Positions 1 to 12,280 are shown, counted from the stretch's first letter. The stretch: DNA of 64,000 nt from Oceanimonas aquatica (GCF_030732065.1 NZ_JAVBHX010000002.1:394885-458884), one strand, 5' to 3'. The notes: generated by a model from the letters alone, not told the origin. Program-made: numbers and translations.

Positions 1-891
1 TTCTTCCGAGCGCTTGACCAGAAAGTCTTCAATGCTCATGTCACCGGTGGGAAAGTCCGGCAAAAAGTATTCGCCCAGGCGCACCGTCACGTTGCAACGC
101 TTGGCGATCTCCACGCTGTTTTCCAGCGCTTCGGGAATGTCGGCAAACAGCTCGGCCATTTCTTCCGGGCTTTTCAGGTATTGCTCGGGGCTGTAGCGTT
201 TGGGCCGGCGCTTGTCGTCCAGGGTGTAGCCGTCGTGAATGGCCACTCGAATTTCGTGGGCATCGAAGTCGTCTTTATTAAGGAATACCACTTCGTTGGT
301 GGCCACCACCGGCAGCCGGTGTGCCGCCGCCAGCTCCACCGCCATGTGCAGATAGGTTTCTTCGTCGGGCCGGCCGGTGCGCAGCAGCTCCAGATAATAG
401 CGATCAGGGAAATGCTGCCGGTAAAACGCCAGACAGCGCTCGGTCAGGGCCTGATTACCCTTCAGCAGGTAAGTGCCCACATCACCTTCCCGGCCGCCGG
501 AGAGCAGGATCAGTCCTTCGCTGTGCTCGGCCAGCCAGTCTTTGTCGATCACCGGTCTGTGCTGAATATGTCCCCGCAGGTAGGCTTTGGAGATCAGCAG
601 GGTAATATTCTGGTAGCCGGTGTTGTCCATGGCCAGCAGCGTAAGCCGGAACAACTGCTCGCCCATTTCCTCGCTTTGTACCCAGAAGTCGGCGCCCACC
701 AGGGGTTTGAGCCCTTTTTTATGGGCATCGCCGTAAAAGCGCACCAGGCCGCACAGGTTCATCTCGTCGGTCAGGGCCAGGGCCGGATAGCCCTGCTCCT
801 GCACTCGTCCGGTGATGGGACCAATTTTGGCCAGCCCGTCCACCATGGAAAAGTCGGAGTGAATACGCAGATGAATAAAACTCGGGGTCAT
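1..891 (-). CDS. dnaE: DNA polymerase III alpha subunit, N-terminal part
   Basis: This is the first 297 codons of the replicative DNA polymerase catalytic subunit; the rest lies beyond the window's left edge. The protein starts [19 protein letters not shown], the HSD motif of the N-terminal PHP domain, and continues with the conserved [14 protein letters not shown] block. The ATG overlaps the rnhB stop as ATGA, so it is the last visible member of the lpx-rnhB-dnaE operon. The same order is found in E. coli. Only the PHP and start of the palm region can be seen here, so integrity of the polymerase active site cannot be judged. Confidence 0.97.
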   Translation of the reverse strand, partial: MTPSFIHLRIHSDFSMVDGLAKIGPITGRVQEQGYPALALTDEMNLCGLVRFYGDAHKKGLKPLVGADFWVQSEEMGEQLFRLTLLAMDNTGYQNITLLISKAYLRGHIQHRPVIDKDWLAEHSEGLILLSGGREGDVGTYLLKGNQALTERCLAFYRQHFPDRYYLELLRTGRPDEETYLHMAVELAAAHRLPVVATNEVVFLNKDDFDAHEIRVAIHDGYTLDDKRRPKRYSPEQYLKSPEEMAELFADIPEALENSVEIAKRCNVTVRLGEYFLPDFPTGDMSIEDFLVKRSEE

Positions 892-1481
892 GCGCCCTCC
901 AGCGCCCGGGCCACGGGTTTAAAGCTTTTGCGGTGCTCGGGCAGGGCGCCGTGCTCGGCCAGTGCCGCCAGGTGCTCCTTGGTGGGGTAACCCTTGTGAC
1001 GGGCAAAGCCGTATTGCGGATGCAGGGCATCGAGCGCCAGCATCTCGTTGTCCCGCTCCACCTTGGCCAGAATGGAGGCGGCGCTGATCTCCGCCACTCG
1101 GCTGTCGCCCTTTACCACCGCTTCGGCGGGCATGGGCAAGGCCGGGCAGCGGTTGCCGTCGATAAACACAAAGCCGGGCTGCACCGCCAGCCCCGCCACC
1201 GCCCGGGTCATGGCGAGCATGGTGGCCTGCAGAATATTCAGCTGATCGATTTCGGCAGCGCTGCAGCGGCCAATGGCCCAGGCCAGCGCATGCTCGCGAA
1301 TGAGCGGCGCCAGCTTTTCGCGCTTTTTCTCGCTGATGGTCTTGGAGTCGGCGAGACCCGGAATGGGGTGATTAGGATCAAGAATAACGGCGGCGGTGAC
1401 CACATCGCCGACCAGGGGCCCCCGCCCCACTTCGTCGACCCCGGCCACCAGCACACCGCTGGGGTAAATAATGTCGGTCAT
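888..1481 (-). CDS. rnhB: Ribonuclease HII
   Basis: RNase HII cleaves the RNA strand of RNA-DNA hybrids and removes single misincorporated ribonucleotides. The 197-aa protein has the family's usual length and the N-terminal [12 protein letters not shown] motif carrying two acidic metal ligands (D16, E17), a second acidic site in FIDGN near residue 110, and the C-terminal [14 protein letters not shown] block. Its ATG overlaps the lpxB stop and its stop overlaps the dnaE start, both as ATGA, so translation of the three genes is probably coupled. Confidence 0.97.
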   Translation of the reverse strand: MTDIIYPSGVLVAGVDEVGRGPLVGDVVTAAVILDPNHPIPGLADSKTISEKKREKLAPLIREHALAWAIGRCSAAEIDQLNILQATMLAMTRAVAGLAVQPGFVFIDGNRCPALPMPAEAVVKGDSRVAEISAASILAKVERDNEMLALDALHPQYGFARHKGYPTKEHLAALAEHGALPEHRKSFKPVARALEGA

Positions 1482-2623
1482 GATTTTCGTGCCAGCTCCA
1501 GCACCGCCAGGGCGGCCTGTTCGTCGGCATTACAGCGAATACGTTTGTGCAGATGGGCAAAGCTTTGCACCAGCTCGCTGGTGTCGTTATCGAGCAGCTT
1601 GCCAATTTCGTCGACGATATGGCTGGGCGTGCATTCGTGCTGAATCAGCTCGGCCACCAGGGTCTGATCCGCCAGCAGGTTGGGCAGCGACACATGCTCG
1701 GTTTTCACCAGGCGCTGGGCCAGCCAGTAGCTGAAGTCCTTGAGCTTGTAGCCCACCACCATGGGCTTTTTGGCCAGCATGGCCTCCAGGGTAGCGGTGC
1801 CCGACGCCAGCAAAATAACATCGGCGGCGGTCATCACCTCGCGGCCACGGCCTTCGATCAGGGTAACCTCAAGCCCGGGCGCGACCCGCTTTTTGATATC
1901 GAGAAATTCCTGCCGGCGCTTTTCGTTGACCAGAGGCACCACAAACTGCAGCTCCGGGTGGCGCACCTTGAGCTGCTTGCAGGCTTCAAGATATACGGGC
2001 GTGAGCAGAGTCACTTCGGCATGGCGGCTGCCCGGCAGCAGGGCCAGATAGCGGCCGTCGGGATCCAGGCCCAGGCGTTCGCGGGCACCCTGTGTGTCGG
2101 GCACCAGCGGCATTTGGTCGGCCAGGGTGTGGCCAATAAAGCGGCAGGGCGCGTCAAAGCGATCGTAAAAGGCTTTTTCAAAGGGCAGGAAGGCCAGCAC
2201 CATGTCGGTGGCGGCCTTGATCTTGTGAATGCGGTTCTGCCGCCAGGCCCATACCGAGGGGCTGACATAATGCACGGTGGCAATGCCCGCCTGTTTGAGC
2301 CTGTGCTCCACGCCGATGTTGAAGTCGGGCGCATCGATACCGATAAACACATCGGGCGGATTATCGGTGAAGTGCTGAATGATGCGCTTGCGAATATTCA
2401 GAATGCGCGGCAGCCGGCCCAGCACTTCCACTATGCCCATTACCGCCAGCTCGTCCATTTCAAACAGCGCACGGCAACCCTCGGCCTGCATTTGCGGGCC
2501 GGCGATGCCTTCAAAAATGGCGTCGGGGTGACGACGGCGCAGCTCACGGATCAGCCCGGCGCCGAGGGTGTCGCCGGAGACTTCACCGGCGACAATACCA
2601 ATGCGAAGCGGGACGTCAGGCAC
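1478..2623 (-). CDS. lpxB: Lipid-A-disaccharide synthase
   Basis: LpxB is a peripheral inner-membrane glycosyltransferase (GT19) that joins UDP-2,3-diacylglucosamine to lipid X to form the tetra-acylated lipid A disaccharide. I place the start at the GTG at 2623, which overlaps the last codons of lpxA; this gives 381 aa, matching E. coli (382), and puts the family's [12 protein letters not shown] motif near residue 12. A longer frame upstream to 2701 would read through lpxA and adds unrelated residues. The gene sits in the canonical lpxD-fabZ-lpxA-lpxB order. Confidence 0.96.
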   Translation of the reverse strand: MPDVPLRIGIVAGEVSGDTLGAGLIRELRRRHPDAIFEGIAGPQMQAEGCRALFEMDELAVMGIVEVLGRLPRILNIRKRIIQHFTDNPPDVFIGIDAPDFNIGVEHRLKQAGIATVHYVSPSVWAWRQNRIHKIKAATDMVLAFLPFEKAFYDRFDAPCRFIGHTLADQMPLVPDTQGARERLGLDPDGRYLALLPGSRHAEVTLLTPVYLEACKQLKVRHPELQFVVPLVNEKRRQEFLDIKKRVAPGLEVTLIEGRGREVMTAADVILLASGTATLEAMLAKKPMVVGYKLKDFSYWLAQRLVKTEHVSLPNLLADQTLVAELIQHECTPSHIVDEIGKLLDNDTSELVQSFAHLHKRIRCNADEQAALAVLELARKS

Positions 2624-3407
2624 GGATAATCCCGCGCTCGTTGGCCTTGAGGAAATCGACCATAACGGCGACTTCCGGCTGTTTTTCACCCAGGCTTTCA
2701 AGGACAGGCATCACCTCTTCCACGGTTTTGCCGCTGCGGAACAGCTCCCGGTAGGCCTGCTTGATGGCGGAAATGGCTTCCTTGCTGAAACCCCGGCGGC
2801 GCAGGCCTTCGGAGTTGATGCCAAAGGGCTTGGCGTAGTGGCCGGCGGCCATGACATAAGGCGGCACGTCTTTATTGAGCGCGGCACAGCCGGCGATAAA
2901 GGCGTGGCTGCCCACCCGGCCAAACTGGTGAATGGCGGCGTGACCACCAAAAATGACATGGTCACCAATGTGCACATGCCCGGCCAGAGTGGCGTTGTTG
3001 GCAAAAATGCAGTCGCTGCCAATGCGGCAGTCGTGGGCCACGTGCACGTTCACCATAAACAGGTTGCGGCTGCCCACTGTGGTGAGGCTTTCATCCTGGG
3101 AGGTCCCCCGGTGAAAGGTGCAGGATTCACGAATGATGTTGTCGTCGCCGATTTCCAGCACGGTGCGTTCGCCGGCGTATTTCTTGTCCTGGCAGTCTTC
3201 ACCAATGGAGGCAAACTGAAAAATGCGATTACGCTTGCCGATGCGGGTCGGGCCCTTGATCACCACATGGGAGGCGATTTGACAGTCGTCACCGATTTCA
3301 ACGTCAGGACCGATCAGGGTCCAGGGGCCAATCTCCACGCCCTTGCCGATTTTGGCGTCGGGATGGACGATGGCGGTTTCATGGATCACAGCACCTTGTT
3401 CACTCAC
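2616..3407 (-). CDS. lpxA: UDP-N-acetylglucosamine acyltransferase
   Basis: LpxA performs the first committed step of lipid A synthesis, moving 3-hydroxyacyl from ACP to UDP-GlcNAc. The protein is a left-handed beta helix made of hexapeptide repeats (for example [16 protein letters not shown]). With a GTG start at 3407 it is 263 aa and the catalytic histidine in VHVAHDC falls at residue 125, the same number as in E. coli. A longer reading frame to 3449 overlaps fabZ and is rejected. The stop overlaps the lpxB start. Confidence 0.96.
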   Translation of the reverse strand: MSEQGAVIHETAIVHPDAKIGKGVEIGPWTLIGPDVEIGDDCQIASHVVIKGPTRIGKRNRIFQFASIGEDCQDKKYAGERTVLEIGDDNIIRESCTFHRGTSQDESLTTVGSRNLFMVNVHVAHDCRIGSDCIFANNATLAGHVHIGDHVIFGGHAAIHQFGRVGSHAFIAGCAALNKDVPPYVMAAGHYAKPFGINSEGLRRRGFSKEAISAIKQAYRELFRSGKTVEEVMPVLESLGEKQPEVAVMVDFLKANERGIIRA

Positions 3408-3409
3408 AC

Positions 3410-3871
3410 TTAACCCTCGCGTTTGGCGCACATCAGTTCGGCGGTACATACCACTTCGCCGTCGACGCTGGCAACACCGGTAAATTTGGCGATGCCACGG
3501 CGCTCTTTCAGATAAACCACGTCCAGTACCAGCTGGTCTCCCGGCACCACGGGGCGCTTGAAGCGGGCGTTATCGATGGACGCGAAGTAATACAGCTCGT
3601 TGGGCTTGGGCTTGCCCACCATCTTGAATGCCAGAATGCCGGTGGCCTGAGCCATGGCTTCCAGGATCAGCACACCAGGGAACACCGGCTTGTTGGGAAA
3701 GTGACCGGTGAACATGGGCTCGTTGAACGATACGTTCTTGATGCCGCGCAGGGTTTTGCGCTCGGGGCTTATCTCGTAGTGAGCCACCTTGTCGACCATC
3801 AGGAAAGGATAGCGGTGCGGCAACAGTTCCAGGATTTCCTGGATGTCCAACTGATTCAGTTCGTTACTCAA
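3410..3871 (-). CDS. fabZ: 3-hydroxyacyl-ACP dehydratase
   Basis: FabZ dehydrates beta-hydroxyacyl-ACP in type II fatty acid synthesis and competes with LpxA/LpxD for 3-hydroxyacyl-ACP, which explains its place between lpxD and lpxA. The 153-aa hot-dog protein shows the [12 protein letters not shown] motif (residues 17-27) and the active-site pair H57 ([12 protein letters not shown]) and E71 (LILEAMAQ). It lies 2 nt before the lpxA start and 24 nt after lpxD. Confidence 0.97.
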   Translation of the reverse strand: MSNELNQLDIQEILELLPHRYPFLMVDKVAHYEISPERKTLRGIKNVSFNEPMFTGHFPNKPVFPGVLILEAMAQATGILAFKMVGKPKPNELYYFASIDNARFKRPVVPGDQLVLDVVYLKERRGIAKFTGVASVDGEVVCTAELMCAKREG

Positions 3872-3895
3872 AATTTAACCCTACCAAAAATGTGC

Positions 3896-4918
3896 TTAGT
3901 CGTTGTTGTTCAGTTTTTTTTCAAGCTGGCTCAGCCGCTTGTGCATATCGTCGATGCGCATGACACGCGCCGCCGTTTTACGCCATTCCTTGTTCGGTTG
4001 CAGCGGAATACCGGAGGAATAAATGCCGGGCTCGGTAATGGGCCGCATCACCATGCTCATGCCGGTAATGGTGACGCCGTCACAGATTTCCATGTGGCCG
4101 TTGAACACGGCAGCGCCGCCAATAATACAATATTTACCGACCTTGAGACTACCGGCCATGACGGTCCCCCCGGCCATGGCAGTGCCGTAGCCGATCTCCA
4201 CGTTGTGGGCGATCTGGCACTGGTTGTCGATAATGACGTTGTCGGCGATGCGGGTATCCTCCAGCGCACCTCTGTCTATGGTAGTACAGGCGCCGATTTC
4301 AACCCGGTTGCCGATGACCACGCCACCGAGCTGGGGGATCTTGACCCACTCGCCCTTGTTGTTGGCATAGCCGAAACCGTCAGCACCGATCACCGTGCCC
4401 GACTGCACCAGGCAGTCGCTGCCCAAGGTCACGCCGTGATAAATGGTGACATTGGCCCAGAGTTTGGTGCGCGCACCCAGGCGCGTGTTTTTGCCCACAA
4501 AACAACCCGGGCCGACGATCACGTCGCTTTCAAGCACCACACCGGACTCGATCACCGCATTGGCGCCAATGGCCACACCTTCACCCAAGGTGGCATCGTC
4601 CGCCACCACGGCGCTGGGATGAATGTCCTGCGCCGGGACCGGCGTGGTATCCAGGGCCTGAGCCGCCAGGGCAAAGCCGAGGTAGGGGTCGCTCATCACC
4701 AGGCAGGCCAGCGGACAGGCCGCGCGATCCGACTCCCTGACAATAACGGCAGACGCCTGCGTATCTTTAAGAAGGTGGCGATACTTGTCGTCGGTCAGAA
4801 AGGCGACGTCGCCGGGACCGGCCTTGTCGAGGGTGTTGACCTTGTGAATGGGCTGCGCCGGGTCTCCGTGCAGCTCGGCTCCCAGTGCCTGGGCCAGTTG
4901 TTGCAGTGTGATGCTCAT
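3896..4918 (-). CDS. lpxD: UDP-3-O-acylglucosamine N-acyltransferase
   Basis: LpxD adds the N-linked 3-hydroxyacyl chain to UDP-3-O-acyl-glucosamine, the third step of lipid A synthesis. It is 340 aa (E. coli 341), with an N-terminal uridine-binding domain (about 1-100), a long hexapeptide beta helix (about 100-310) and a C-terminal helix ([12 protein letters not shown]). The catalytic histidine is H238 in QIAHNVEIG. The gene starts 13 nt after the skp stop and belongs to the bamA-skp-lpx operon. Confidence 0.97.
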   Translation of the reverse strand: MSITLQQLAQALGAELHGDPAQPIHKVNTLDKAGPGDVAFLTDDKYRHLLKDTQASAVIVRESDRAACPLACLVMSDPYLGFALAAQALDTTPVPAQDIHPSAVVADDATLGEGVAIGANAVIESGVVLESDVIVGPGCFVGKNTRLGARTKLWANVTIYHGVTLGSDCLVQSGTVIGADGFGYANNKGEWVKIPQLGGVVIGNRVEIGACTTIDRGALEDTRIADNVIIDNQCQIAHNVEIGYGTAMAGGTVMAGSLKVGKYCIIGGAAVFNGHMEICDGVTITGMSMVMRPITEPGIYSSGIPLQPNKEWRKTAARVMRIDDMHKRLSQLEKKLNNND

Positions 4919-4931
4919 GGGCTTGCTCTTG

Positions 4932-5432
4932 TTACTTGCTGACGCGGCTGATCACCTGTTGGGTGATGTCGAGAGAAGGTGACACATAGATCACGGCTCC
5001 CCGCTCGATCACCAGATCCAGCCCTTGCGCCTTGGTGATTTCATCTATCGCGCCCTTGATGCGCGACAGCATTTTCTGACGTTCTTCCTGCTCGCGACGG
5101 GCCCGGTCCTGCTCCAGTGACCGTGCCTTCTGCACGAAGCTGGCCTGCATGTCGTTCAGCTTTTTCTGGGCCTCGGCCTTTTGCTGGTCGTTCATGAAGG
5201 CCATGTCTTTTTGCTGTTTTTCCACAAAGCTGCGGCCCTGCTCTTCCAGCTTCTGCACTTCCTTCACGCGGGAAGCAAATTCGTTTTTCAGCTTGTTACG
5301 TACCACGTCACGCTGAGGCATTTTCTGAAATACCTCGGCGGTGTCCACCACGGCAATCTTGCCCTGGGCCTGAGCAAAGGTGGCGGTCAGCACCAGCGCC
5401 AGGGCGCCGGCCAGTTTAATCAGTTTGTTCAT
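4932..5432 (-). CDS. skp: Periplasmic chaperone Skp (OmpH)
   Basis: Skp is a trimeric periplasmic chaperone that holds unfolded outer-membrane proteins on their way to the Bam complex. From the ATG at 5432, preceded by a good AAGGAG ribosome site, the protein is 166 aa with a signal peptide ending at about residue 22 (AQA then QGKIAVVD) and a long charged coiled-coil (about 45-120). A longer frame to 5477 reads into the upstream palindromic repeat and is rejected. It follows bamA, separated only by that repeat. Confidence 0.96.
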   Translation of the reverse strand: MNKLIKLAGALALVLTATFAQAQGKIAVVDTAEVFQKMPQRDVVRNKLKNEFASRVKEVQKLEEQGRSFVEKQQKDMAFMNDQQKAEAQKKLNDMQASFVQKARSLEQDRARREQEERQKMLSRIKGAIDEITKAQGLDLVIERGAVIYVSPSLDITQQVISRVSK

Positions 5433-5450
5433 TAAAATTCTCCTTAATGT

Positions 5451-5543
5451 TGGAGCGCGGGCAGCTTGCCCGCACATTGTCGCGCAGCGACAACCTTTTG
5501 AGCGCCCTGCGGGCGCTATTGCAGGCTGGCAGCCTGCGCTCCA
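5451..5543. repeat. Palindromic repeat family A, copy 1
   Basis: About 93 bp between bamA and skp, starting TGGAGCGCGGGCAGC and ending GCAGCCTGCGCTCCA. Each end forms its own hairpin (GCGGGC...GCCCGC; GCAGGCTG...CAGCCTGC), and the two ends are also inverted relative to each other. A GAGCGCCCTGCGGGCGCT hairpin lies inside. The copy abuts the bamA stop codon with no gap. Related copies are at 18038-18128, 21374-21441 and 21457-21551. Confidence 0.85.
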
Positions 5544-7952
5544 TTAAAACGTACGGCCGATGTTGAAGTTAAACACTTCGGTCTTGTCCCCTTCCACCTC
5601 GGTCACCGGCGTGGCCAGGGAGAACACCAGCGGGCCGAGCGGCGACAGCCACTGCATGCTGACCCCGGCAGCGGCACGATACTCCCCCGGATCGCCGAAG
5701 TCATAACAGCCGCTCACGCAACCGGCGAAATCGGACGCATCGTACTCGGTGTCCCATACCGTGCCGACATCCATAAACAGGCTGGTGCGCAGGGAACGCT
5801 GCAGATCCTCGCCGGCAAAGGGCGTGGGCACAATCAGCTCCACCGAGCCCGCCAGCAGGGCGTTACCGCCGATGGCGCTACCATCGGTGGTGAGGTCACC
5901 ATTGTCTTCCCGGAACACGGCACGCGGCCCCACCGAGCTGCTCTTGAAGCCCCGCAGCGTACTGAAGCCACCGGCGTAGTAGTTTTCAAAGAAGGGCAAG
6001 CGGCTGGTGTTGCCGTAGCCATCGGCGTAGGCGGCGCGGAACTTACCGTGCAGCACCCAGTTGTGCTTGCGATCCAGCGGAAAATAATGGCCGTCATCAA
6101 AGCTGAATTTGTAGTACTGCAGATCCGAGCCCGGTACCGTGGCCTTGAGGCCCACGCTCTGGCGGCTGCCGGCGGTGGGGAACACGCCCCGGTTCAGGGT
6201 GTTGCGGGTCCAGCCGGCGGTGATGTCAAAGTCATCGAAACTGACTTTTTCGTTTTTATCCGCGCCGTTGTCGGTCCAGAAGTCCTGCAGTTGCAGCGAG
6301 GCCCGGTCCGGCTGGCTCAGGGTGTTGTGTTCATAGCCCAGGCTGAAGTTCAGCCGGTTGTTTTCATCAATGGGGAAGCCGGTCAGGGCACGCACACCAT
6401 AGGTGGTGCTTTCATAGTCAACAGAGCCCAGATCGTCATCAGACTCGAATGACCTGTAGTAAACACGTCCGCCCAGGCTGACCCCGTCCACGGTGAAGTA
6501 GGGATCGGTAAAATCGAGCGACACGTTCTTCGAGTAGTCGTTCATCTGGGAGTTGATGCCCACCCGGTTACCGGTGCCGAGGAAGTTGTCCTGCTCCACA
6601 CCTGCCTGAATGCTGAAGCCCGAATCGGTACCAAAGCCCACGCCGAAGTTGATGGAGCCGGCGGGCTGCTCCTTGACCTTGACATCCAGATCCACCAGGT
6701 CATCCTGCCCCGGCAGGCGCTGAGTGTTGACTTCGACGTTTTCAAAGTAGCCCAGACGGTTCAGACGGGTACGGGACTGCTCCACGCTTTCGCTCGACAG
6801 CCAGGTGCCTTCCATCTGGCGCATTTCCCGGCGCAGCACTTCGTCCTTGGTGATCTCGTTGCCGCTGAAGTTGATGCGGCGCACATAGACCCGGTTGCCC
6901 GGCTCGATGTTGACCACCAGCTCCACCTTGTTGGTGGCTTCGTCGATCTGCGGAAAGGTGTTGATACGCGGATAGGCATAGCCGAAGCGGCCGAGGAAGC
7001 GCGACAGCAGCTCTTCCATGTGGGCCACGTCGGCGGCGGAGTAGAGATCGCCGCGCTGAACGGGCACCAGCTCGTTCAGCTCGCGTTGTCTGTCGATCAG
7101 GTTGCCGCGCAGGCTGACGCCGGAGACGGTGTATTGCTCGCCTTCCGTCACGTTCAGAGTGATGTAGACCCCTTCCTTGTCGGGGGACATGGACACCTGA
7201 GTGGAGGTGACGTCGGCTTTCAGGTAGCCCCGGTCGCGATAGAAGGAGCGCAGGGTTTCAATGTCGCCGGCCAGTTTCTGCTTCTGGTAGCGCTGGTCGC
7301 CCATGATATTCCACCAGGGCACGTCATCGGACAGCTCCAGCTGATCCAGCAGTTGTTCTTCGCTGAAGGCCTGGTTGCCGACAATGTTGATCTGCTTGAT
7401 CTCGGCGGCTTCGCCTTCCACGAATTCAAACTTGAGATCGACCCGGTTGCGGGGCAGCGGTGTCAACACCGCCTTGACGTCGGCGGAATACTTGCCCACG
7501 CCATAGTAGAAGTCTTCCAGGCCCTGCTCCAGCTCGCTCAGGGTGGTGCGGTCCAGGGGCTCGCCCACCCGCACGCCGGCTCCTTCGAGACTTTCGCGCA
7601 GCTGCTCTTCCTTGATTTCCTTGTTGCCGCTGAAGCTGATGCCGGCAATGGTGGGCCGCTCGGTGACCTGCACCACCAGGGTGTCGCCGTCGCGCAGCAA
7701 TTGTACCTGCTCAAAGTTGCCCGAGGCATACAGGCTGCGAATGGCCTCGGCCAGGCGGGACTGATCCACTTCTTCCCCCACCCGCACCGGCAGGCTCAGC
7801 AGTGCCGCGCCCAGGGTTACCCGTTGCAGGCCGTTCACCTGTATGTCTTCTACCACAAAGGGGGTCATGCCGCTCTGTGCCTGGGCCAGCATGCTGGCCC
7901 CCAGCAGGCAGGAAGCGGCGAGCGTGTTCTTGAGTGCCCTTGTTTTTGCCAT
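5544..7952 (-). CDS. bamA: Outer membrane protein assembly factor BamA
   Basis: BamA is the essential Omp85-family core of the machine that folds beta-barrel proteins into the outer membrane. From the ATG at 7952 the protein is 802 aa (E. coli 810): a signal peptide ending near residue 25 (LAQA then QSGMTPF), five POTRA domains (about 28-425) and a 16-strand barrel (about 430-802) ending in Phe (NIGRTF), the usual C-terminal outer-membrane signal. A TTG at 7985 would add 11 residues ahead of the signal peptide and is less likely. It lies between rseP and skp, as in E. coli. Confidence 0.97.
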   Translation of the reverse strand: MAKTRALKNTLAASCLLGASMLAQAQSGMTPFVVEDIQVNGLQRVTLGAALLSLPVRVGEEVDQSRLAEAIRSLYASGNFEQVQLLRDGDTLVVQVTERPTIAGISFSGNKEIKEEQLRESLEGAGVRVGEPLDRTTLSELEQGLEDFYYGVGKYSADVKAVLTPLPRNRVDLKFEFVEGEAAEIKQINIVGNQAFSEEQLLDQLELSDDVPWWNIMGDQRYQKQKLAGDIETLRSFYRDRGYLKADVTSTQVSMSPDKEGVYITLNVTEGEQYTVSGVSLRGNLIDRQRELNELVPVQRGDLYSAADVAHMEELLSRFLGRFGYAYPRINTFPQIDEATNKVELVVNIEPGNRVYVRRINFSGNEITKDEVLRREMRQMEGTWLSSESVEQSRTRLNRLGYFENVEVNTQRLPGQDDLVDLDVKVKEQPAGSINFGVGFGTDSGFSIQAGVEQDNFLGTGNRVGINSQMNDYSKNVSLDFTDPYFTVDGVSLGGRVYYRSFESDDDLGSVDYESTTYGVRALTGFPIDENNRLNFSLGYEHNTLSQPDRASLQLQDFWTDNGADKNEKVSFDDFDITAGWTRNTLNRGVFPTAGSRQSVGLKATVPGSDLQYYKFSFDDGHYFPLDRKHNWVLHGKFRAAYADGYGNTSRLPFFENYYAGGFSTLRGFKSSSVGPRAVFREDNGDLTTDGSAIGGNALLAGSVELIVPTPFAGEDLQRSLRTSLFMDVGTVWDTEYDASDFAGCVSGCYDFGDPGEYRAAAGVSMQWLSPLGPLVFSLATPVTEVEGDKTEVFNFNIGRTF

Positions 7953-7981
7953 AGCCTGACTTGATCCTTGTGTCTTGTCGC

Positions 7982-9331
7982 TCAAAGGCGACCAATGTCG
8001 TTAAACAGCGCCAGCCCCATCAGCAATATCAGCAGGGCCGCCCCTATTCTGTATCCCAGCTCCTGAATGCGCTCCGGCACCGGCCGGCCGGTAATGGCTT
8101 CCACCGTGTAAAACAGCAGGTGCCCGCCATCGAGCACCGGCAACGGCAACAGGTTGATGATGCCCAGGTTGACGCTGACCAGTGCCATAAAACTCAGAAA
8201 ATACACCAGCCCGAACCCGGCACTGGCCCCGGCGCCCTTGGCGATGGAAATGGGACCGCTCAGGTTGTCGAGGGAGACGATTCCGGTCAGTAACTTGCCG
8301 ATCATCTGAAAGGTCAGCACCGTAAGCTCCCAGGTGCGCTCTGCCCCTTCCCACAACGCCCGCAGCGGGCCGTAAGTCAGCTCAAAGCGATAACGGTCGT
8401 CCACCGGGGTCACCGATGGTGCCAGCCCCACATAGCCAATGGCCCTGTCATCGGTCTCAAGCAGCGCCGGTGTGAGCATCAGGTCGAGGCTCTGACCCTC
8501 ACGACGCACCACAAGTTCCATCGGCTGCTCGGGAGACGACTGCACCAGGGTCACAAACTGCGCCCAGTCGTTCAGGATTTGACCATTGGCGCTCACCAGG
8601 GTGTCTTCAGGCCGCAGGCCGGCCTCGGCGCCGGCACCGCCCCGAATCACCTCTTCCAGGGTCAGGGTGGGGATGGGGCCTTCAGGCACCAGCCCCAGCG
8701 CCGTGATGGGCGACTCGCTGTCGGGATCAAACTGCCAACGCGCCAGGGGCACCGTCAGTTGCTGTTGCTGGCCACGCTCGGTTTGTACCACCAGGGTGGT
8801 TTGCTCGGCACCGATGTTGCCAATAAGGGAAAAGTTCACGTCTTCCCAGGTCAGAATGTCGTTGCCGTCGATGGCGGTGATCTGCATGCCCGGCTGCACA
8901 CCGGCAACGGCGGCGGGAGACTCGGCGGCCACGTCGCGGACCACCGGCTTGACCGACGGCACGCCAATCAGAAACATCAGCCAGAAGGCAAACACCGCAA
9001 ACAAAAAGTTGGCCATGGGCCCGGCCACCACAATGGCCATGCGCGCCCATACCGATTTGTTGTCAAAGGCCTGTTCCGCCAGCTCCGGCGGCACCTCGTC
9101 GACCCGGCCATCCAGCATTTTGACGTAGCCCCCCAGGGGGATCATGGCCACCACGTATTCGGTGCCGTCGCGGCCGGTTTTGCGCCAGATGGGCTTGCCA
9201 AAGCCGATGGAAAAGCGTTCGACCCGCACGCCGTTACGGCGGGCCACCCAGAAGTGGCCGTATTCGTGTACCGCCACCAGTATGCCAAGGGCGATGATAA
9301 AAGCGCCCAGATTCCACAGTATTTCGGTCAT
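7982..9331 (-). CDS. rseP: Site-2 regulated intramembrane protease RseP
   Basis: RseP is an inner-membrane zinc protease that cuts anti-sigma factor RseA after DegS, releasing sigma E, and also clears signal peptides. The 449-aa protein carries the zinc-binding HEYGH motif at residues 22-26 in the first membrane segment, two periplasmic PDZ domains (about 115-300) and the C-terminal PVLDGGH motif supplying the third zinc ligand. Its start overlaps the dxr stop (ATGA). The link with bamA fits its role in envelope-stress signalling. Confidence 0.97.
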   Translation of the reverse strand: MTEILWNLGAFIIALGILVAVHEYGHFWVARRNGVRVERFSIGFGKPIWRKTGRDGTEYVVAMIPLGGYVKMLDGRVDEVPPELAEQAFDNKSVWARMAIVVAGPMANFLFAVFAFWLMFLIGVPSVKPVVRDVAAESPAAVAGVQPGMQITAIDGNDILTWEDVNFSLIGNIGAEQTTLVVQTERGQQQQLTVPLARWQFDPDSESPITALGLVPEGPIPTLTLEEVIRGGAGAEAGLRPEDTLVSANGQILNDWAQFVTLVQSSPEQPMELVVRREGQSLDLMLTPALLETDDRAIGYVGLAPSVTPVDDRYRFELTYGPLRALWEGAERTWELTVLTFQMIGKLLTGIVSLDNLSGPISIAKGAGASAGFGLVYFLSFMALVSVNLGIINLLPLPVLDGGHLLFYTVEAITGRPVPERIQELGYRIGAALLILLMGLALFNDIGRL

Positions 9332-10521
9332 GCGCGTGTCCCGATCAGTTGCCCGGCCAGCCGGCGCGCTTCGGCGTCGAGGGCCAGTATGTCTTCCAGC
9401 GCCTGCGCCCGGTTCACTCCCAGGCGGTCCATGACCTTTCGGTTAATGTCGGCAATGGCCATAAAGCCGAGCCGGCCTTCCAGAAAGGCCGCCACCGCCA
9501 CCTCGTTGGCCGCGTTCAGCGCCGTGGTGGCGCCCTGGCCGGCGGCGCAGGCGTCCATGGCCAGCTGCAGGCACGGATAGCGGGCCATGTCGGGTGCCAT
9601 AAAGCTCAGCTCACCCAGGCGAGTGAAGTCCAGCGGTGCCACGCCGGACTCGATACGCTCGGGCCAGGCCAGAGTATGGGCGATAGGAGTCATCATATCC
9701 GGCTGGCCAAGCTGGGCCAAGACGGAACCGTCCGAGTACTGCACCATAGAATGGATCACCGACTGAGGGTGCACCAGCACCTCAATTTGTGCCGGGGCGG
9801 CGTTGAACAACCAGCGCGCTTCTATGTATTCCAGCCCCTTGTTCATCATGGTGGCGGAATCGACGGAGATTTTGGGGCCCATGGACCAGTTGGGATGATT
9901 CACCGCCTGAGCCGGGGTGACCGCGGCCAGCTCGCCGACCGGGGTATAACGAAAGGGGCCACCGGAGCCGGTGAGCAGAATTTTACCGATGCCGGCGGCG
10001 GCGAGATCGGCGCGACCGGGTGAACGCTGCAACGGCTCGGGCAGGCACTGAAAAATGGCATTGTGCTCGCTGTCCACGGGCAGCAACAGGGCATTGCTGT
10101 GATGCACGGCGTCAATAAACAGCTCGCCGCTCATTACCAGGGCTTCCTTGTTGGCCAGCAATACCCGCTTGCCGGCCTTCACCGCCGCCAGGGTGGGCAG
10201 CAGGCCGGCGGCGCCGACGATGGCGGCCATTACGGCATCCACCTCGGGTTCGGCGGCCACCGTGCACAGGGCCTCGCTGCCTTGCAGCACCTCGGTTGAG
10301 CTGCCGGCGTCACGCAGCAGGCGGCGCAACTCGGCCGCCGCCGTGGCGTCGGCCATGACCGCATAGCGCGGTGTAAATTCCAGGCAGTCATCGAGCATGC
10401 GCGCCACCTGGCGACTGGCGGTCAGGGCAAATACCGAGAAGCGCTCAGGGTGGCGGCGTACCACCCCCAGCGTACTTTGGCCGATGGAGCCGGTTGCACC
10501 CAGTATGGTCAGCTGTTGCAT
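9328..10521 (-). CDS. dxr: 1-deoxy-D-xylulose 5-phosphate reductoisomerase
   Basis: Dxr (IspC) makes 2-C-methyl-D-erythritol 4-phosphate with NADPH, the second step of non-mevalonate isoprenoid synthesis and the target of fosmidomycin. From the ATG at 10521 it is 397 aa (E. coli 398). The NADPH-binding [10 protein letters not shown] is at residues 8-17; the metal-binding [10 protein letters not shown] block and the substrate-loop SGGPFRYTP are present. The start lies 1 nt after the cdsA stop. Products of the pathway feed UppS in the same cluster. Confidence 0.97.
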   Translation of the reverse strand: MQQLTILGATGSIGQSTLGVVRRHPERFSVFALTASRQVARMLDDCLEFTPRYAVMADATAAAELRRLLRDAGSSTEVLQGSEALCTVAAEPEVDAVMAAIVGAAGLLPTLAAVKAGKRVLLANKEALVMSGELFIDAVHHSNALLLPVDSEHNAIFQCLPEPLQRSPGRADLAAAGIGKILLTGSGGPFRYTPVGELAAVTPAQAVNHPNWSMGPKISVDSATMMNKGLEYIEARWLFNAAPAQIEVLVHPQSVIHSMVQYSDGSVLAQLGQPDMMTPIAHTLAWPERIESGVAPLDFTRLGELSFMAPDMARYPCLQLAMDACAAGQGATTALNAANEVAVAAFLEGRLGFMAIADINRKVMDRLGVNRAQALEDILALDAEARRLAGQLIGTRA

Positions 10522-10522
10522 C

Positions 10523-11377
10523 TCAGCCCTGCCCCGCCAGTTGGTATACCACAATAAAAATGGGCAGGGCCGCGGTCAGACTGTCGACCCTGTCCATGAT
10601 GCCGCCGTGACCGGGCAGTATGTTGCCCGAGTCCTTGAGTCCGGCTTCACGCTTAAACATGCTTTCCACCAGATCGCCCAGCACCGAGGCCAACACCGCG
10701 ACGGCCGAGGCCAGCAACACCGCATTGCGTTGTGCTCCAGGCAGCTCCACCGCCTGAGTCACCACCAGGGCCAGTACGCAGGCAGCAATCACACCGCCGA
10801 TCATGCCTTCCAGGGTCTTGCCCGGGCTGACGCTGGGGCACAGCTTGTGCTTGCCAAAGGTCTTGCCGGCGAAGTAGGCGCCGGTGTCGGCGGCCCACAC
10901 CAGGGCCATGACGAACAACAGCAGCCAAGCACCGTAGTGGGCATCCTGCTCGTACTGATAGCTGCGCAGCACCAGCATCGACCAGAAGAACGGCACCAGG
11001 CTGAGCAGGGCAAAGGCCGCCTTGAGCCAGGGCCGGTGCTGCCACAAGGCACGGCTGGCCGGGTAGCGCAGCACCAGGGGCAGCGCACACAGCCACCACA
11101 GGGCGCCGGCGCCCAGCACAACACCGATAAGACCGTGCAGGCCATCGGCCCAGATTTGCTCAATGGGCACGCTGGCCATCAGGGCTACCAGCACCATGGC
11201 CAGAAAGACCATGACCACGTTGGATTTTTGGGTATCGATAAAACGCCCCCACTCCCGGCCGGCCAGCAGGTAAACGGCGGTGGCAAAGAGGGCAAAAAAC
11301 GGCAGGGGCAGCAAAAAAATGGCCCCCAGCACCACAGGGATCAGGCACAGGGCCGTAATAATACGAAGCTTCAGCAA
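10523..11377 (-). CDS. cdsA: Phosphatidate cytidylyltransferase
   Basis: CdsA makes CDP-diacylglycerol from phosphatidic acid and CTP, the branch point of phospholipid synthesis. The 284-aa protein is hydrophobic with about eight membrane segments. Near its C terminus it carries the CDS signature: [12 protein letters not shown] followed by [13 protein letters not shown], with the conserved acidic residues. It lies between uppS and dxr. Confidence 0.96.
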   Translation of the reverse strand: MLKLRIITALCLIPVVLGAIFLLPLPFFALFATAVYLLAGREWGRFIDTQKSNVVMVFLAMVLVALMASVPIEQIWADGLHGLIGVVLGAGALWWLCALPLVLRYPASRALWQHRPWLKAAFALLSLVPFFWSMLVLRSYQYEQDAHYGAWLLLFVMALVWAADTGAYFAGKTFGKHKLCPSVSPGKTLEGMIGGVIAACVLALVVTQAVELPGAQRNAVLLASAVAVLASVLGDLVESMFKREAGLKDSGNILPGHGGIMDRVDSLTAALPIFIVVYQLAGQG

Positions 11378-11440
11378 GAAATGTCCTCTTTCTCGGGGTG
11401 CGCTGTGTGCTCACCCTGATCGTTTTTATTTATTGTCGGC

Positions 11441-12214
11441 TCAGGCGTCGGTTTTTTGTGCCAGCTGCTCTCTTATCTGGGCGCCGGTACAGCCAAAGCG
11501 CCGCTCCCGTCCCACAAAGGCAGCAATGGCATCACTGAAGGCATCCTCGCCAAAATCGGGCCAGAGCACGGGGGTAAAATAGAACTCGGCGTAGGCCAGC
11601 TGCCATAGCAAAAAGTTGCTGATGCGTTGCTCGCCACCGGTGCGGATCAGCAGATCCACCGGCGTCGAATCGGCAAGCTGAATGTGCTCATTGAGCAGCG
11701 ACTCGGTGATCTCCGCCGGCGCCAGCTCCCCCCTTGCCACTTGCTCGGCCAGTCCCCGCGCCGCCTGGGTAATGTCCCAGCGGCCACCATAATTGGCGGC
11801 AATATTGAGGGTAAAACCGGTATTGCTGGCGGTGAGGCGCTCTGCATCGTCAATCTTGCGCTGCAGGTGCGGGGCGAAGGCGCTGCGATCTCCGATGATG
11901 CGCAGCCGAATGTTGTTGCGGTGCAGCTTGCGCACCTCGGAGCCCAGCACGGCAATAAACAGGCTCATCAGGGCACTGACTTCGTCTTCAGGACGGCGCC
12001 AGTTTTCGCTGGAGAAGGCAAACAGGGTCAGGGCATCGAGGCCGAGCCGGTAGCCAAAACTGACCGCCGCGCGCACCGATTTCACCCCGGCCTTGTGACC
12101 GGACACTCTGAATTTTCCCCGTTGCTCGGCCCAGCGCCCGTTGCCATCCATGATGATGGCGACGTGACGGGGCAGCGGCTGACCTTCAAATGCTGCCGTT
12201 GCTGGCATAGTCAC
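11441..12214 (-). CDS. uppS: Undecaprenyl diphosphate synthase
   Basis: UppS extends farnesyl diphosphate with eight isopentenyl units in cis to make the C55 carrier for peptidoglycan and O-antigen. The 257-aa protein (E. coli 253) shows [13 protein letters not shown] with the catalytic Asp at residue 23, and the C-terminal [21 protein letters not shown] block for isopentenyl diphosphate binding. It is followed by cdsA after a 63-nt gap. Confidence 0.97.
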   Translation of the reverse strand: MTMPATAAFEGQPLPRHVAIIMDGNGRWAEQRGKFRVSGHKAGVKSVRAAVSFGYRLGLDALTLFAFSSENWRRPEDEVSALMSLFIAVLGSEVRKLHRNNIRLRIIGDRSAFAPHLQRKIDDAERLTASNTGFTLNIAANYGGRWDITQAARGLAEQVARGELAPAEITESLLNEHIQLADSTPVDLLIRTGGEQRISNFLLWQLAYAEFYFTPVLWPDFGEDAFSDAIAAFVGRERRFGCTGAQIREQLAQKTDA

Positions 12215-12280
12215 TCCTGCACAAAAACAAACGCCGTGCAGGCAGCTACACGGCGTTGGCTACTATACCTGATGTAACTA